A stretch of 64,000 bases of DNA from Rhyzopertha dominica (Eukaryota > Arthropoda > Insecta > Coleoptera > Bostrichidae), in NCBI GenBank assembly GCA_025024175.1, contig QCXZ01000064.1:39825325-39889324 (forward strand), in the 5' to 3' direction. The notes beneath the pieces were generated by a model that saw nothing but the letters and a program-made list of their open reading frames with translations, was not told the origin of the DNA and did not search any database. The number at the start of each line of letters is the position of its first letter. The stretch's first letter is position 1. Below are positions 1 through 11,585 of the stretch, in pieces. Made by a program: the position numbers and the translations under genes.

Positions 1-2788
1 TATTTAATACAAAATCAGATGTTCCAAGTTTTCCATAATGCTATTTCATCACTTCAAATATTTTAGTTATATTTGTTTTATCTATGTTGAACCTTTGCTG
101 ATATGATTTCAGAAATTGATTCAAATTCAGTTAGGTTATTTAAAGCATGGCTATTTCTGGCAGGGTATTGGCCATTACTTCTATGCTCAAGGTTATAACA
201 TCCTATCATAGACGAGTTATTGTCGTTGGTCTCACCTGCATTCAAAACAAACGCCATTATTTTTTTGGGTACCACTTGTCAATTTGTTGAACATTTGTTG
301 ATATTGCCAGCATTCTCATGCTTCAAAAATACGTGCAACAATTTCGACACTGTAAGCCGACTTGACTAAGGACAGTCAGGAAGGCAACGATTCCGTTACC
401 TGTCTAATGCGTAGTGCCTTTGTNTCAAAGTAACGGTTGTATTAAAAATGNCTTAATCTTTAATTTTTATTATAAATAAAGGAATCATCTACAGGCATTA
501 AAGCAAGTGGCTTCTGTAATGTTCATCTACCAGCCACTTTCAGAATTAAAAAAAATAAAAACTGCCTGACTTTCCGTTCAGGCACATTTTACACGAATTG
601 CAAATAACTTACAGAACTAAAACGAAACTATGTTTAACATTTTTGTGCTAACGAAATGCAACAACAAAGAATCTTTAATGTTCTAGATATAGTCAATAAA
701 AAGGTACCCGCTCGACGCCGACGGTACCACAAATTCCAAAATATTCAGATCAATTACAAAAGGTACATTGAGAAATGTAATAATTATTTCAAATAACACT
801 AACGGAATACGCTAATCGAAATATTTTAAGTGTGATTATTGATGCTCTTTCAACAGAATTATTTTATAATTTTTGTACACGCAATCGCAGGTTTAAATTA
901 CTATTATTTGGGAAGTATCTCTGACGTAAATCTGGTACAGTTTTTAGATAAGGCAAAGCCAATAGTAGTGCGTTCTTGACTGTCTATTTATTCATGTACG
1001 AGCCATTTTAGCTGTCCTGTAAACTAAACTTTTAGAAAGAGTTTATAATTGCATGAACAGTTTCAATGTATTTCTTTATTACTTACAATCTATTTTAAGT
1101 TGGCAATTATTTTACGTCGTAGAACAGAATTATTTTCAAATAGGTTTTAAAAACGATCCGAGCTCCGAGCGCAGACAAAAATGAGTCCTTCGTGCTCTTG
1201 TACACCTTATTTGGTCACCGTTTAATTAGGAATTTTCCGAGACGAACTTGAAACTGGGTAAAATGACGCCCGGCTGCGCGTAATGAGCAAATTAATGCAG
1301 GTATTGAGACAAGGGGTTAGTGGGGCCGAGGCAGAATTCTAATTAAAACTTCACCAGTACGCTGTTGTACGGAACGAAGCAAATTCTGTGTACATAGCAA
1401 GAATTCGCGAGTCCTTCAAGGCGTCTTGGTGTTTTAAGTTGAACGGTTTGAGAAGAGCGATGTTTTCACAAGGTCTAAGCATGTAAAAGCTTTAGCGTAT
1501 CCATCCCTAGGGACTTGGTGGGATAGTATTGCACATGCAGTTTCTATCTCAGTAAGTGTACGTATAACCCATCCCTCTCTTTTAATAATTTAAAAGAGAC
1601 AGAAGAGGTTATTCATATACTTCCTGTCTTTATAGGAAATGTTATCATTGGTGTCTTTGGAGCTGACTGTGTGTAGATCTTTCTTACCGGATATAATTTG
1701 GATTTGGATTGATAGCTGTTTGTTTTTAATTCCTCATGGGCTTTGCTGAAAAAAAAACTTACAAAAAATAAGCAACAACTTTTCGGCATCATTTGTGTTA
1801 AACTAAGGAGTATGCGTAGATCAATTTTTAGATCACTTGTATTTCTGAATTATTAATTTGCGGGTAATCATGTATAATAATATATTGCCATGCACCAAAT
1901 AAATACGATCTATCGTCCATAATAATGTGCTAGGGAGCATTTTCTATCACTATAAATTCGACCAAAACTGTTAAGCTGATACAAGTGCGGTTGAAACTGG
2001 AAAATCTCATACTAGACGGTCGCTATAGCAGCCGACTACCGCTCCCNATGGCTTACAAATTTTTACTTAAAGATGTCATAAATAATACAAGAGTTCGGCA
2101 CGTTCTACTGTTTTGCAGTAAAGTGGACCATACCTAAAAATTGTGTTTATGCTTTATTAGTATACGGTGGGTCTTTTTAACCTTCAAGAGTGCAACTAAT
2201 TTGAATAGTTTTTGACGGTCGATCATAAAGCTGTAAAAACCATTATTGCATTATATGTGCTAGCAGTCTGCATAAGCCAGTCTCAAATATCGTTTCCTAC
2301 TACGAGAATCATGCCATAATCCCTGCAAATATCGAGCTGGCTCTGAACTGACGATGGTGAAAAAACAAGTGCTGTCAAATTATAAGAGTCCATCATTGGA
2401 ATATTGGAATCGAAATTATGTAAACAGTTTTCCCAAAAATCAATCGCTTTTGACAACTGACAAAGGGTCATTGTAAAAATTGACATATCTTGTTGACTTT
2501 TCTCAATGAAAGGATTCGTTAGCAACCGGCTTCGACGATTGGATGCATTTGCATGAGTGCAAGAATAAGCGCAGTTTATCGTGTGCTTAAACCTAGTTGT
2601 AGATTCTAAATTTGAAAAAAACAATTACATTTCTTTCTTCTAAACGTCATATTTCTTGCGCCCCCTCTTCCCTCCGAACGTCCGAACACAATTTTTTTTA
2701 ACGTAGTTACGCCATTGGTTGTCGTGGTTGATTACGTCTCCATAAAGGCTTTTGTTCTTTTGCCACACTATTATAGATTAGTATAGAT
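1..2788. other. Non-coding, no gene recognised
   Basis: AT-rich unique-looking DNA. Open frames here are short and match nothing I know. A perfect 7-bp stem with an 8-base loop (TGCCTGA/TCAGGCA) lies at 563-584. A less AT-rich block at about 1225-1350 has clustered TAAT-type homeodomain words (TAATGAGCAAATTAATG) and could be a cis-regulatory element, but that is inference only. Confidence 0.5.
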
Positions 2789-3412
2789 CAGAGCTGGGTA
2801 GTATCCGTATACTTTGGTATCCGGATAACTGTATCCGAATACTTTTTGCATATCCGAAGGGTGTATTCGTATCTCTTGGTGGAAATATATCCGTTATTCG
2901 TATCCAGTAATTTATTATTGCCACAACGAAATTGGAATTCTTAAGATATCTTGAGGATAAGCCATCACACATGCAAATGTTGAAATAAACTCTCTTTGAA
3001 GTACAACATGTACCTGCCTTTATCTGCACCAGTTGAATTATTCTAGTTTGCCACAATAATAGACTCACCCCGGCGCAAGCCTAATCATATGACAATTTTG
3101 AAGTTCCTGTGTCAGCAAAAGCGAATTTAAACAAAAATAATAAATTTTTATATACATTCTAGTCATTATTTGACAAAATAAAGTTTTCTTAAACCATACT
3201 AAACCTGCACTATCCATTTAAATTTCTTAGTAAAAGGGTGTCAGTTAAAAAAGTATCCGTATCCGTTGTGCGGAAAAGTATTCAGATACATGGATTTAGA
3301 GTACATTTTGCAACTAAATGTATCCGTATCCAGTATTTGGTATCCGGACACCATTGTCGGTACCCGTTTCCGATATCCGATTACATTTTAGCAGTATCCG
3401 AACCCAGCTCTG
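2789..3412. mobile_element. Non-autonomous hAT-type DNA transposon
   Basis: The element is 624 bp. It begins CAGAGCTGGGT and ends with the exact inverse ACCCAGCTCTG. It is flanked by an 8-bp near-identical duplication, GTATAGAT at 2781-2788 and GTACAGAT at 3413-3420 (7 of 8 match). An 8-bp duplication with CAGRG-type ends is the hAT signature. Both ends are packed with the word GTATCCG and variants (at least five on the left, six on the right), as expected of subterminal transposase-binding repeats. The centre holds only a possible remnant of the transposase C-terminus, so the element is an internally deleted derivative. Confidence 0.85.
2850..3068 (-). pseudogene. Possible hAT transposase C-terminal remnant
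   Basis: A minus-strand frame inside the hAT element contains a TSKRVYF-like stretch followed about 12 residues later by LSSRYLKNSNFVVAIINYW. This spacing resembles the C-terminal dimerisation region of hAT transposases (S-ERVFS, then R-S-L-P-E-N-V--L-FL--N-W). The match is degenerate and the frame then runs into the subterminal GTATCCG repeats. Position and orientation, C-terminus toward the left end, are as expected for a deletion derivative. It could still be chance. Confidence 0.35.
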
Positions 3413-3420
3413 GTACAGAT

Positions 3421-4140
3421 ATTCAATTATTAAAAAATTGCTTCTCTAATTATATCGATCATTGGATATCGCTCGTCTTGCGCGACAAAACCCAATTTAG
3501 AACGAGATCCTTTCATTTGAGTTTCCTTTGAGAACAAAAGAAAAATGTAAAGCAAAGTATGTGTGTCCGATGAAATTTCAAATAAACGGTAGGCAATGCA
3601 ACAGGCTATGTTTCCGCAATTGTAAAGACCCGTAATCCCAGGATCTTCCAAATCCCGTGATAAAGCTTTGTCGTTGGCCGCCAAGCGCCTGGCTGATTAC
3701 ATATTCTGCTGGTGTTTTTTCGCTCGGAATTTCATTTTGTATTGACACCGCGACGGTGCGTTACGGGTAGATCAACCGGGATGAAGGTAATGGCATTATG
3801 GATTTAAAAAATAGCTCCGGGTAGTTGGGAATTCATGGCGCGCAGCGCGCACCGCATCGTATTCCCTGCTACCGACAAATCAGTGCTCCTGCTCCGACTT
3901 TAATTTTCTATAGTGCGCGGGCAGCGAGAACGACACGAAACCGACAGGATTTGCAGCATAGTGAATCATCACCAACAATAGAAGTAAAATTTCGAGTCAG
4001 TGAAACACACACACTTTGTTTGTATCCATTAAAAATGGTTTGTGGAATGATTAGGTGCATTTTACTTCCTTACAAGAATGCGCTCTAAAAATTAAAATTA
4101 CCGTTAGTAATATACATATATTTGATGTAAATCATCTGCC
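3421..4140. other. Non-coding, no gene recognised
   Basis: Unique-looking DNA. The short frames at 3430-3684 and 3825-4088 resemble nothing I recognise and overlap on opposite strands. Confidence 0.4.
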
Positions 4141-4160
4141 CTGGTCAGTTCACTCTCACT

Positions 4161-4198
4161 CTACGACTAGTTTCGTCCTGTTGGGGCTCATCAAGCAG
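4161..4198 (-). ncRNA. Decayed minimal hammerhead ribozyme
   Basis: Read on the minus strand from 4198, the order is: stem I strand CTGC, core TTGATGA, stem II GCCC-CAACA-GGAC, core GAAA, a one-pair stem III (C-TA-G, next to A15.1-U16.1), cleavage triplet GTC at 4167-4165, then stem I partner GTAG (one G-U wobble). This is the minimal type-I hammerhead fold reported from Penelope-like elements and retrozymes, and the stem II/GAAA block closely resembles the schistosome satellite hammerhead. Two changes from consensus are visible: C3 is U (core TTGATGA rather than CTGATGA) and stem II has a C-A mismatch. It is probably a relic from a PLE or SINE-like retrozyme; no reverse transcriptase is adjacent. 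Confidence 0.65.
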
Positions 4199-4642
4199 GG
4201 GTAGGGGGCATCTGTCCTCCTATTCTCCTAAGCATACATATATTTGTTTCCAAATTTACAGTTTGCCATCAGAGGTTTGGGACTGATTTTTGTTGAATAT
4301 ATGTTGTAGTGCACCAAATGTTCAAGACGTTTCGCGTTCAATAGTGGTCAGAGGCAGTCGCGACAAGCCACAAGATAATCCTGATTTTGAAACTTCTCAG
4401 CAAATAGTTCAGTGTCAGTTCCTCTTATGGAGCAATTGAGCAATTGCACCAACAGTAAAAACTACCTAAAGCTTGTTTTGCCTTTAGTATAAGAAATAAT
4501 AATTTAACTATATTTTTTATATATTTTTAGNGTATGGATGTCCTATAATTTGTCACAGGCTGAGTTGGAACTACCAATGCAGCGTATGTATGCTGGCACG
4601 CTTTGGTTGGTTGGTTGGAACAATCTTTGCTAAAGCTTTCTA

Positions 4643-4778
4643 CACTTGCGTCTTGCTAGTGTTATGATATGCACATTAGAGTGGTTGGAGCTCCATTCCA
4701 AAGGCTCGAGTTCGATTATCGGTCAAAGCTAAATCTTCTATTGAAACAGCCTGCTGTATCACTAAAAACGTACATTAA
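4643..4778 (+). repeat. tRNA-like SINE, copy 1
   Basis: The sequence aligns along its length with 4931-5056. Shared blocks include TATGCAC-TTAGA, CCATTCCAA, TCGG-CAA, CAGCCTG/TAGCCTG and AAAACGT. An A-box-like GCTAGTGTTATGA and a B-box-like GAGTTCGATTATC sit at tRNA spacing. This fits a tRNA-derived short interspersed element. The two copies are well diverged, so the family is old or inactive. Confidence 0.5.
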
Positions 4779-4930
4779 TTACTTTATGCAGGTGCGCCGT
4801 AGCAAGTTTATTCCGGAGTCCGGAAACTCGGGCGACGACGACTAACTGTAAAAAGCGCTAGATGGCGCGCCAGTAAGCTCACTATCAATTTAGAATTTAG
4901 ATCACTGTAATATAATATTTGGCTGATCGT

Positions 4931-5056
4931 TACTTGTGCGTTGGTAGTGTACTGGTATGCACGTTAGAGCACCATTCCAAGGAGGTTCAATTCTCGGCCA
5001 ATACCAAACCTTTTGTATTAAAATAGCCTGTCATAGCACGAAAAACGTTTATTGCA
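4931..5056 (+). repeat. tRNA-like SINE, copy 2
   Basis: This is the better preserved partner of 4643-4778. An A-box-like word GGTAGTGTACTGG at 4942-4954 and a B-box-like GGTTCAATTCTC at 4984-4995 are about 40 bases apart. The non-tRNA tail (AAATAGCCTG-CATAGCACGAAAAACG) is shared with copy 1. Polymerase III origin is inferred from the boxes only. Confidence 0.5.
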
Positions 5057-5243
5057 TAATTTTAATATTTGATGAATAGCAATGTAGAATAAACTGCTGT
5101 TTATGTCTTAAGCTACGGTGCTGTTTGTATTTGAGAGATAAGAACCCTAACTGCTTACGAATTACCAGATAGTGTTTAGTTCCCCAAACTTGCTTTAGTT
5201 AAAAGTAGCTGTAAAATCATACGGGATACACTGTGGAATTGTA

Positions 5244-5245
<2 letters not shown>

Positions 5246-5281
<36 letters not shown>
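5246..5281. repeat. (TA)n microsatellite, left edge of array
   Basis: Eighteen TA units. To the left is single-copy DNA and to the right the 6.2-kb unit begins directly, so this is the left boundary of the array. Confidence 0.95.
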
Positions 5282-5283
<2 letters not shown>

Positions 5284-5340
5284 CGCGCACAAGTTGGCAT
5301 CCTCCCATGTTAAAATCGCGGTAAAGTTGGCGTCCGGGGT

Positions 5341-5371
5341 AAGGTGGCATCCGATATACGGATGCCACCTT
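5341..5371. repeat. Near-perfect 31-bp palindrome in unit A
   Basis: The arms AAGGTGGCATCCG and CGGATGCCACCTT flank a short AT centre. Copy B lacks the central 18 bases at the matching place (about 11641-11654), leaving AAGGTGGCACCTTG. This looks like a hairpin excision or replication-slippage deletion. Confidence 0.8.
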
Positions 5372-7231
5372 GACTCACATGAAATATTTTAAGGACGGCT
5401 ACTATGGGTTGTTCTCCATCCAATGAAGCGAAATTTAGCCGGACGTTATTTTGCACCAACCCCGACTCTTTGTATATTGCCTAGTTCAGCGCAGTCTTCT
5501 GTAGTTGGCGCGACCATCGCATTCGGTATATACATGAGCGGTCGAGATTGCACTCAGAATGGCATCCAGGAAAACTGGCAATTATGCGTACTTGCTGGGT
5601 ACGTTGTATTTTGGAAAGTTAGCGAGATTTGTGCTCTTTTATGGGTCGCGTTAAGCATTTTTGAATAAATATGAATTGAAAATGTCTAAGAAGTACTAAA
5701 AAGAATAAGCAGGCCTTTGTCGTACCACACGTTTATAGTGTTTTCGGTGCTATGTATTTTTTTATGATGCAATAGCCTTTTACTACAGTTTATTTAAAAA
5801 ATAGGCGCTTAATTTCTCACAAAACGAGGGTGAAACGGTAATGCATAAGGGTATCTGCGTAAAATAGGATAGGAGTTCATCAAAAAGCGCAAAGCATACG
5901 CGGCCAGATAGAACAACTGCATAAGCGTGTTTAAAACAAAAGCTGCCAAAAACAAAGATTCATATTATAAGTAGATGTTTTGAGAGGGCATATGAACTCT
6001 CTTGCACCTTTCATTTTCCACAGCGAAATTATTTAGTAAATACATTATGACATAGAAGAAAGCTTAAAAAAATTATGAGATGATTTAGACAAGACCTCAG
6101 TATTTTAAGCATTTGCAAAAAAGGGCAATCACATCGAATACACTTATTCGTCTCGCTTAATAATTTTATTTTTATAATTGAAGTATCGAAACCTTCACTT
6201 AAAATCCAAACATTTTTTAATATAAATTGTTTAAAATAAACGAAAAAATTGCTATTTAAGGTCAATTAAAGCGAATTGAACGCCATTTTTACATTACATC
6301 ATACTCACGTATTACACTAAAATATTTGCTGGTTTGATACTATAGTATAGTAGTACTGAAATGAGAAAACTGTGCATTCGAATTATTTGGTGGTAAACAG
6401 CGTAACTACAGTACATAAATCATTATTGTGAAATTACTACTGTATGTAATAATAAATAACCGACAAACAATAACTTAGTAAAATGATAATAAGCAGAGCT
6501 TCTGTGGGCTTAATAGGTATTCATTAAGTCATCGTTAGTCTGTAAGTAGCCGTGAAATTTGAAGACTCGTGGAATTTTAGGTGCGTACGGGAAATATGGT
6601 AGGTTGCTTGTAAACAAGCTTCAGACTCTTAATCGGATATTTTCAAATAGTTAAACTGAAAGCAAACTACATGTAAAACCTTCAGCTTGTTTCTAATCTA
6701 AGTAGTTCTAATGTCTCAACGAGTGCACCATCTAAAGCTTTTCGTTTAGCGCAAAATTAAACGCGGTCAGTGCTTACAGTAATTTCCTAATGATTCTGTT
6801 CTACATAGTGAGCATTTCATAACGCTGGATTAGAAGTTATTTTTCGGTTTTATGCACCAAAGGCCCATTACTTTCAATGAGACGCACGTAAAAATAGTTC
6901 TTTGGCGTCTGTGTTGGAACACGGAAAGAGCAATTTCACGTTTGTCCAAATACAAGTGCTAGTAATGAATGAGATACTGGCGATTGTTGTAGGAAAATTT
7001 AAATTTAAGGGCACATTTCATCCGATGTTAGGACGGAAAGCATTACAGGGTGTTGTAGTGCAGTTATCTCGAAACTATTTAGGTAGCTTGAAAACTGATT
7101 GAAGCCGATTGAATGTATGTGCTTTATCTACTTCATTCGATTTATCAGATAACTCTGACGATCGCTTCAACCTCAAACAGACATTACCAGATAGATAACA
7201 ACATTATACTAAACTCAGATGTGCAGAATTT

Positions 7232-7990
7232 TGTTTACGTCCCCTATTTTACAGGGGCTGTAAAGTAGCGTTGTAAAATTCTCTGACCTGCATTTTGAGG
7301 GCCGACTTCCTAGTTTCGGCAAGATCAAAGGTGTGGTGGACGTGGGAATTTTTATTTCCTTATTTGCCAAATGTTTTTTCTGATTCAGACTGCTTTATTT
7401 TCAAAAGCTCCAAAAGGTTCATTTTTTACCTTCCCTTTCGAAATATCGTTTTCATGTAAGTATAATGATTATTTTTTATGCAATGGCACCTGTTGTGCTT
7501 TTATTTTAATAGCTCAACTTGATTGTCCTATGTATACAATATCGCATTGCATACATTTTAGTTGGTAAATACCGCTTTTGGTTTTTGGTTTATTGTTAAC
7601 AAGACGTCCCAAATTGCACTTAATTATCTCTATTACTTTTATTCCGAATCTATTCAACCTATTTTTAACGCAAACGCAAACACTAACACCGTTAAAATAA
7701 TTTTCTGCGGCGCAAATATGTTATTTATCATTTATATTAACATTGTACGGCATTCTTTGTAGTCTCACCGCCAGTGGGGTAAATTGGTATTTGTCTTCAA
7801 AGAGACTTTACTTAAAGTAAATGTGATCTAATCCTATTTGGTTTAATAATCAATGTAAGTTCTATGGTTTTACAGCAGGCTATATGAATATTAAGTGTAA
7901 CAATAACTTGTGAAAAAAGGGCCATACAGCGAGCAATAACCATTTGGATCGACTTGGAAATCAGAAAGTGGCACACACGTCAGCAAAACC
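7232..7990 (-). pseudogene. PLE GIY-YIG endonuclease fragment, copy A
   Basis: The minus-strand translation reads SGIYQLKC at 7579-7556 and CDIVYIGQSS to 7517, with a stop soon after. GIY--C--C--VYIGQ is the Penelope-type GIY-YIG nuclease with its cysteine pair. Downstream come an ENDISKGEGKK-type stretch and a LLEL-like stretch, matching the C-terminal tail of PLE proteins. Several stops and frameshifts make it dead. The upstream part, to about 7990, keeps traces of the RT-EN linker and is uncertain. It lies head to head with the plus-strand PLE fragment that follows. Confidence 0.75.
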
Positions 7991-8129
7991 CGGGTGAACA
8001 TTTAAAATTAGTTGACAAATAATTACATAAAAACTGCTAAACATAATTTTTATGAGATAACTAACGACATCTACAGCGATGTTCAAATGCTAGTTTGCTC
8101 ATCAAATAGAAAATAGAATTAAAATCAAC

Positions 8130-9240
8130 TCGGTTAATCCCCAGTGCGAATTTAAATTCAATAATCGTTTAGTCAACCTTACGAATGCACATTTTACACA
8201 GGCAAAACAAAAATAATTAAATAAAAATCTAAAATGTAACTCAACTTTACCAGTGTCTAAAAAAGAATTTGAAATCAGAATTAGCGTTGGACTAATAAGT
8301 CAACTGAAGATACGAAAGACGAAAAGTACGCGGATGCAGATACGATATCAAATGAATACAACGCTGCTATTCGTATAAAATGTAGAAATCGAAAAAAGCA
8401 TAAAACAAAAATGTACAGATAATTCACTATTTATTAAAACCAGATGAATACCGAACTAAACTAAATGATTTATTGAATACAAAAAGCTTTTCTAAGTTTG
8501 ATTCAGATCTCACAGGCTAGATCCAAATAGATGTCACTAGCATTGTAAAATCTTTGAAACACTTGATATTAAACGAAGAAAAGTACAAATTAAGAATAAT
8601 GAACCCCTGTATTCCAATTCTATATGGTCTCCCAAAAATTCAACTCTCAGACCGGTCGTTTTTTACATTAATGATCCATTACGCAAATTTACCAACAACG
8701 TTTTAACAGGTTCAATTGAATGCCAATCTATTCAGCTTGAAGAATTCCATAATAGGTTTCGCGAAAAAGGTAAAATAATTATCAGTACCAAATAATGCTT
8801 TCCTTGTGTCTTCTGATGTGTCTAATCTTTTCGCTTCTATACCTCTATCAAAAATTTAATAGAAAACTGCCACCTATCAAACACAGAAAACATAACAATT
8901 AAATAGTGTGGAAATTTGCATGCATCAAAGTTATTTTACGTTGAATGGGTTCGCCATTGTCTCTAATATTGGTCGAAATATTCAAATAAAAGCAAAACAG
9001 GTTTTGCTGAAAACGACATCAAAATCTTACGTTGCGAAGGGAAAAGTAAAAAACAAAACTTTTTAGATCTTTTAGAAATAAAATAGGTCAGCATCAGAAA
9101 ACACAATTGGCAAATACGAAATTAGAAATTCCCACGTCCAGTACGCCTTTGACTTTGCCGAAACTAGGAAATCGGCCCTCAAAATCCAGGGCAGAGGATT
9201 TTACAACGCTACTTTACAACCCCTGTAAAATATGCAACAG
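8130..9240 (+). pseudogene. PLE reverse transcriptase fragment, copy A
   Basis: The order on the plus strand is: an N-terminal stretch like VNLTNAHFTQAKQ (about 8176-8215); LLKPDEYRTKLNDLLN (about 8439-8486); LYGLPKI at 8620-8640; LVSSDVSNLFASIPL (about 8806-8850); EICMHQSYFTLNG; then MGSPLSLILVEIF at 8945-8983. These are successive motifs of the Penelope RT domain. The sequence then jumps to ENDIKILRCEGKSKKQ and LDLLEIK (about 9013-9085), the tail of the endonuclease. The catalytic palm and the GIY-YIG core are deleted. Frameshifts and stops are frequent. The last ~240 bp are an inverted copy of 7232-7480. Confidence 0.75.
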
Positions 9241-11467
9241 AAGCAAAATTTTGCACATCTAACGCTATAATGATAATGATCGTTTGAGGTCGAAACGATC
9301 TTTAGAATTATCTGATAAATCGAGCGAGACAGCTTCTTTCCAAGCTACCTAATTGATTGACCATTTGTCAACATGAGCACTGTATGAGCTTATAGACTCA
9401 TTGCGGTCCCTGTCATAAAATGGTTGATAGTCCGAATTTAAATATCTGTTACGGCCAACGGCAGGCAAGTCGGCAAAACAGGCCCACAATTCTATTATAA
9501 CTGCTTCATTGCATTGTCATAAATTATGGCTGATGTTATTATTTCGCTATTTTTACGTGTTTTTACGTTTTACTTACAAAGACTTGAGATGCAACAAGTT
9601 ATATATGATATCCTAGAAATAATAAAATTCGTGATTGGCGTCTAATATATATATTTATTTCTTAATTGCTTAGTTATTTTTAAAGCAATTTGTGCTGTTG
9701 GAAGAAAAATTGTATACGTTCTGCTTAACAAACTGCTTCGGCACTCTGCACACAAATTAGGTGATAACTGCGTCAACGTTACCTTTTATATTTAGGGATT
9801 GTTAATGCTTAGACGAGGTTGAACCTAATGGTGATCAGTGCGGCTAAAACATATATGAATTTGAGCTATAGCTGCTTATTTAATAATTAATAACTTGGAA
9901 CTGGTTTGAGAAAACTTGTCTGATACAGAAGAAATCCAATTATTGTGATGTAGAGGATAAGGATGATGTTTTTCAATTTCTGTTTTGTAATTAATAAATA
10001 TCGCTTTCATTCCAATAACCAAAATGTAATATTAAATAAATGTAATTATAAGTAATGTGCAATCGAATCACATTTTTATCTTTTATTTTTACGGCAAGAT
10101 GGCGAGAAAGGACAGGTACTTTAATATAAACCAACAAAATCAAGAATTTTCAGCTCCAATAAATATGATTTTTCTTAAGGTATAGAGTATAGCTGACTTC
10201 TTGAGCGACAAATAAAGTAGGAAATCTAATCTATATTGAAACTGAAAAGCGGTAATTAATTTTAAAAAAATAGTGCATCTACTACTTGTTCCTTGTTATA
10301 AACTTTATCAGACCACATTAAAAACTTATATTTAATGCTCCTATATCTTGTCTTTCTATCTCATGTTCAGTATACATGTTTGAATGTGATAAGGTTCCAA
10401 AAAAAAGATGCACACGGGCACTAGTATTTACATTCTTATTTGTTGATAGCATGTTGTTTTTTGATGCAAGAATAGCATATAAGTCGTTTTATGTGCAAAA
10501 AAATAAAATGTAATGCAAAATTAATAATTCTCATATAAGCTACCAGCACCTACCCATCAGATTTGGAACCTCTCTTTCAAGAGTATCAATTTCGTAATAT
10601 GAAAGATGCCAAGAACCATTAACCTANGGTGAAATATATTCTCTGTTTGTTTTTTCTGCATAATTTTGTTTTAGATAGAAAATGACGATATTCATCAAAT
10701 CTTNTAAANTTTATTCCCATTTACATATCCTGCTATTTGATTTTTTGCAAATGAAATGATAACGAAATAAATTGTTGAGTAACTTTCTGTTTTAGACATA
10801 ATAAGTTGGTAAACCTAGTTTTAATAGTTTTAAAACATATTAGGAGCTTTATCTTAGTAGATAAAATCTTTCAGACAAAATTTGTGTTAAATAATGCATA
10901 CATTTTAGGAGATGGGTTTTAAACCCATCTTAATATTTTAACTTTTAATTAAATTGCATTCTTTTCAATTTACTTCAGCGATTGCGACCCTTTGCGATAG
11001 ACAAGGCAAATCTAAACTATTTTTATCGAATATCTGTTGGTCATTTCCCTTCCAGGTGTTTTTAGGATACGCCGACTTTAAAATGACTCTGTCCACGTTT
11101 AAACTTAGGCAACAGGTCTCAAAAATTGAACAATATTTGTGTGCAATAAATAAGCTTCCAAATGAAAAATAATTATATGCCACAACTAATGCGAAACTCT
11201 AAACTGCTTAGAATATGGTTAGTACGGGTGTTGCGCATTACGAAAATTATCCGGCAACAGCGCGAAGGATGCCATCTTGTAATATACGGCTGCCAACCTA
11301 ACCTTTTTTTGTATAATATGTATAGAAGGATGCAACCTCACGCGCTAGCTGTACCGGACGTCAACAGGGCCGTAGTCAGTACAACAAAATACATGGGATA
11401 TACGGCGTGTATATCAGTGGATGCCAAAGTGCCGGGCGGTAGGGCGGATGCCATTTGGTACGCTAAC

Positions 11468-11585
<118 letters not shown>

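Noticed and set aside
5423..5668. 81-aa frame preserved in units A and B
   Set aside because: Its preservation follows from recent duplication of the unit; there is no family similarity or independent sign of selection.
10910..10930. Palindrome AGATGGG-CCCATCT as a terminator
   Set aside because: Bacterial-type terminators are not relevant here and copy C does not keep the pairing.
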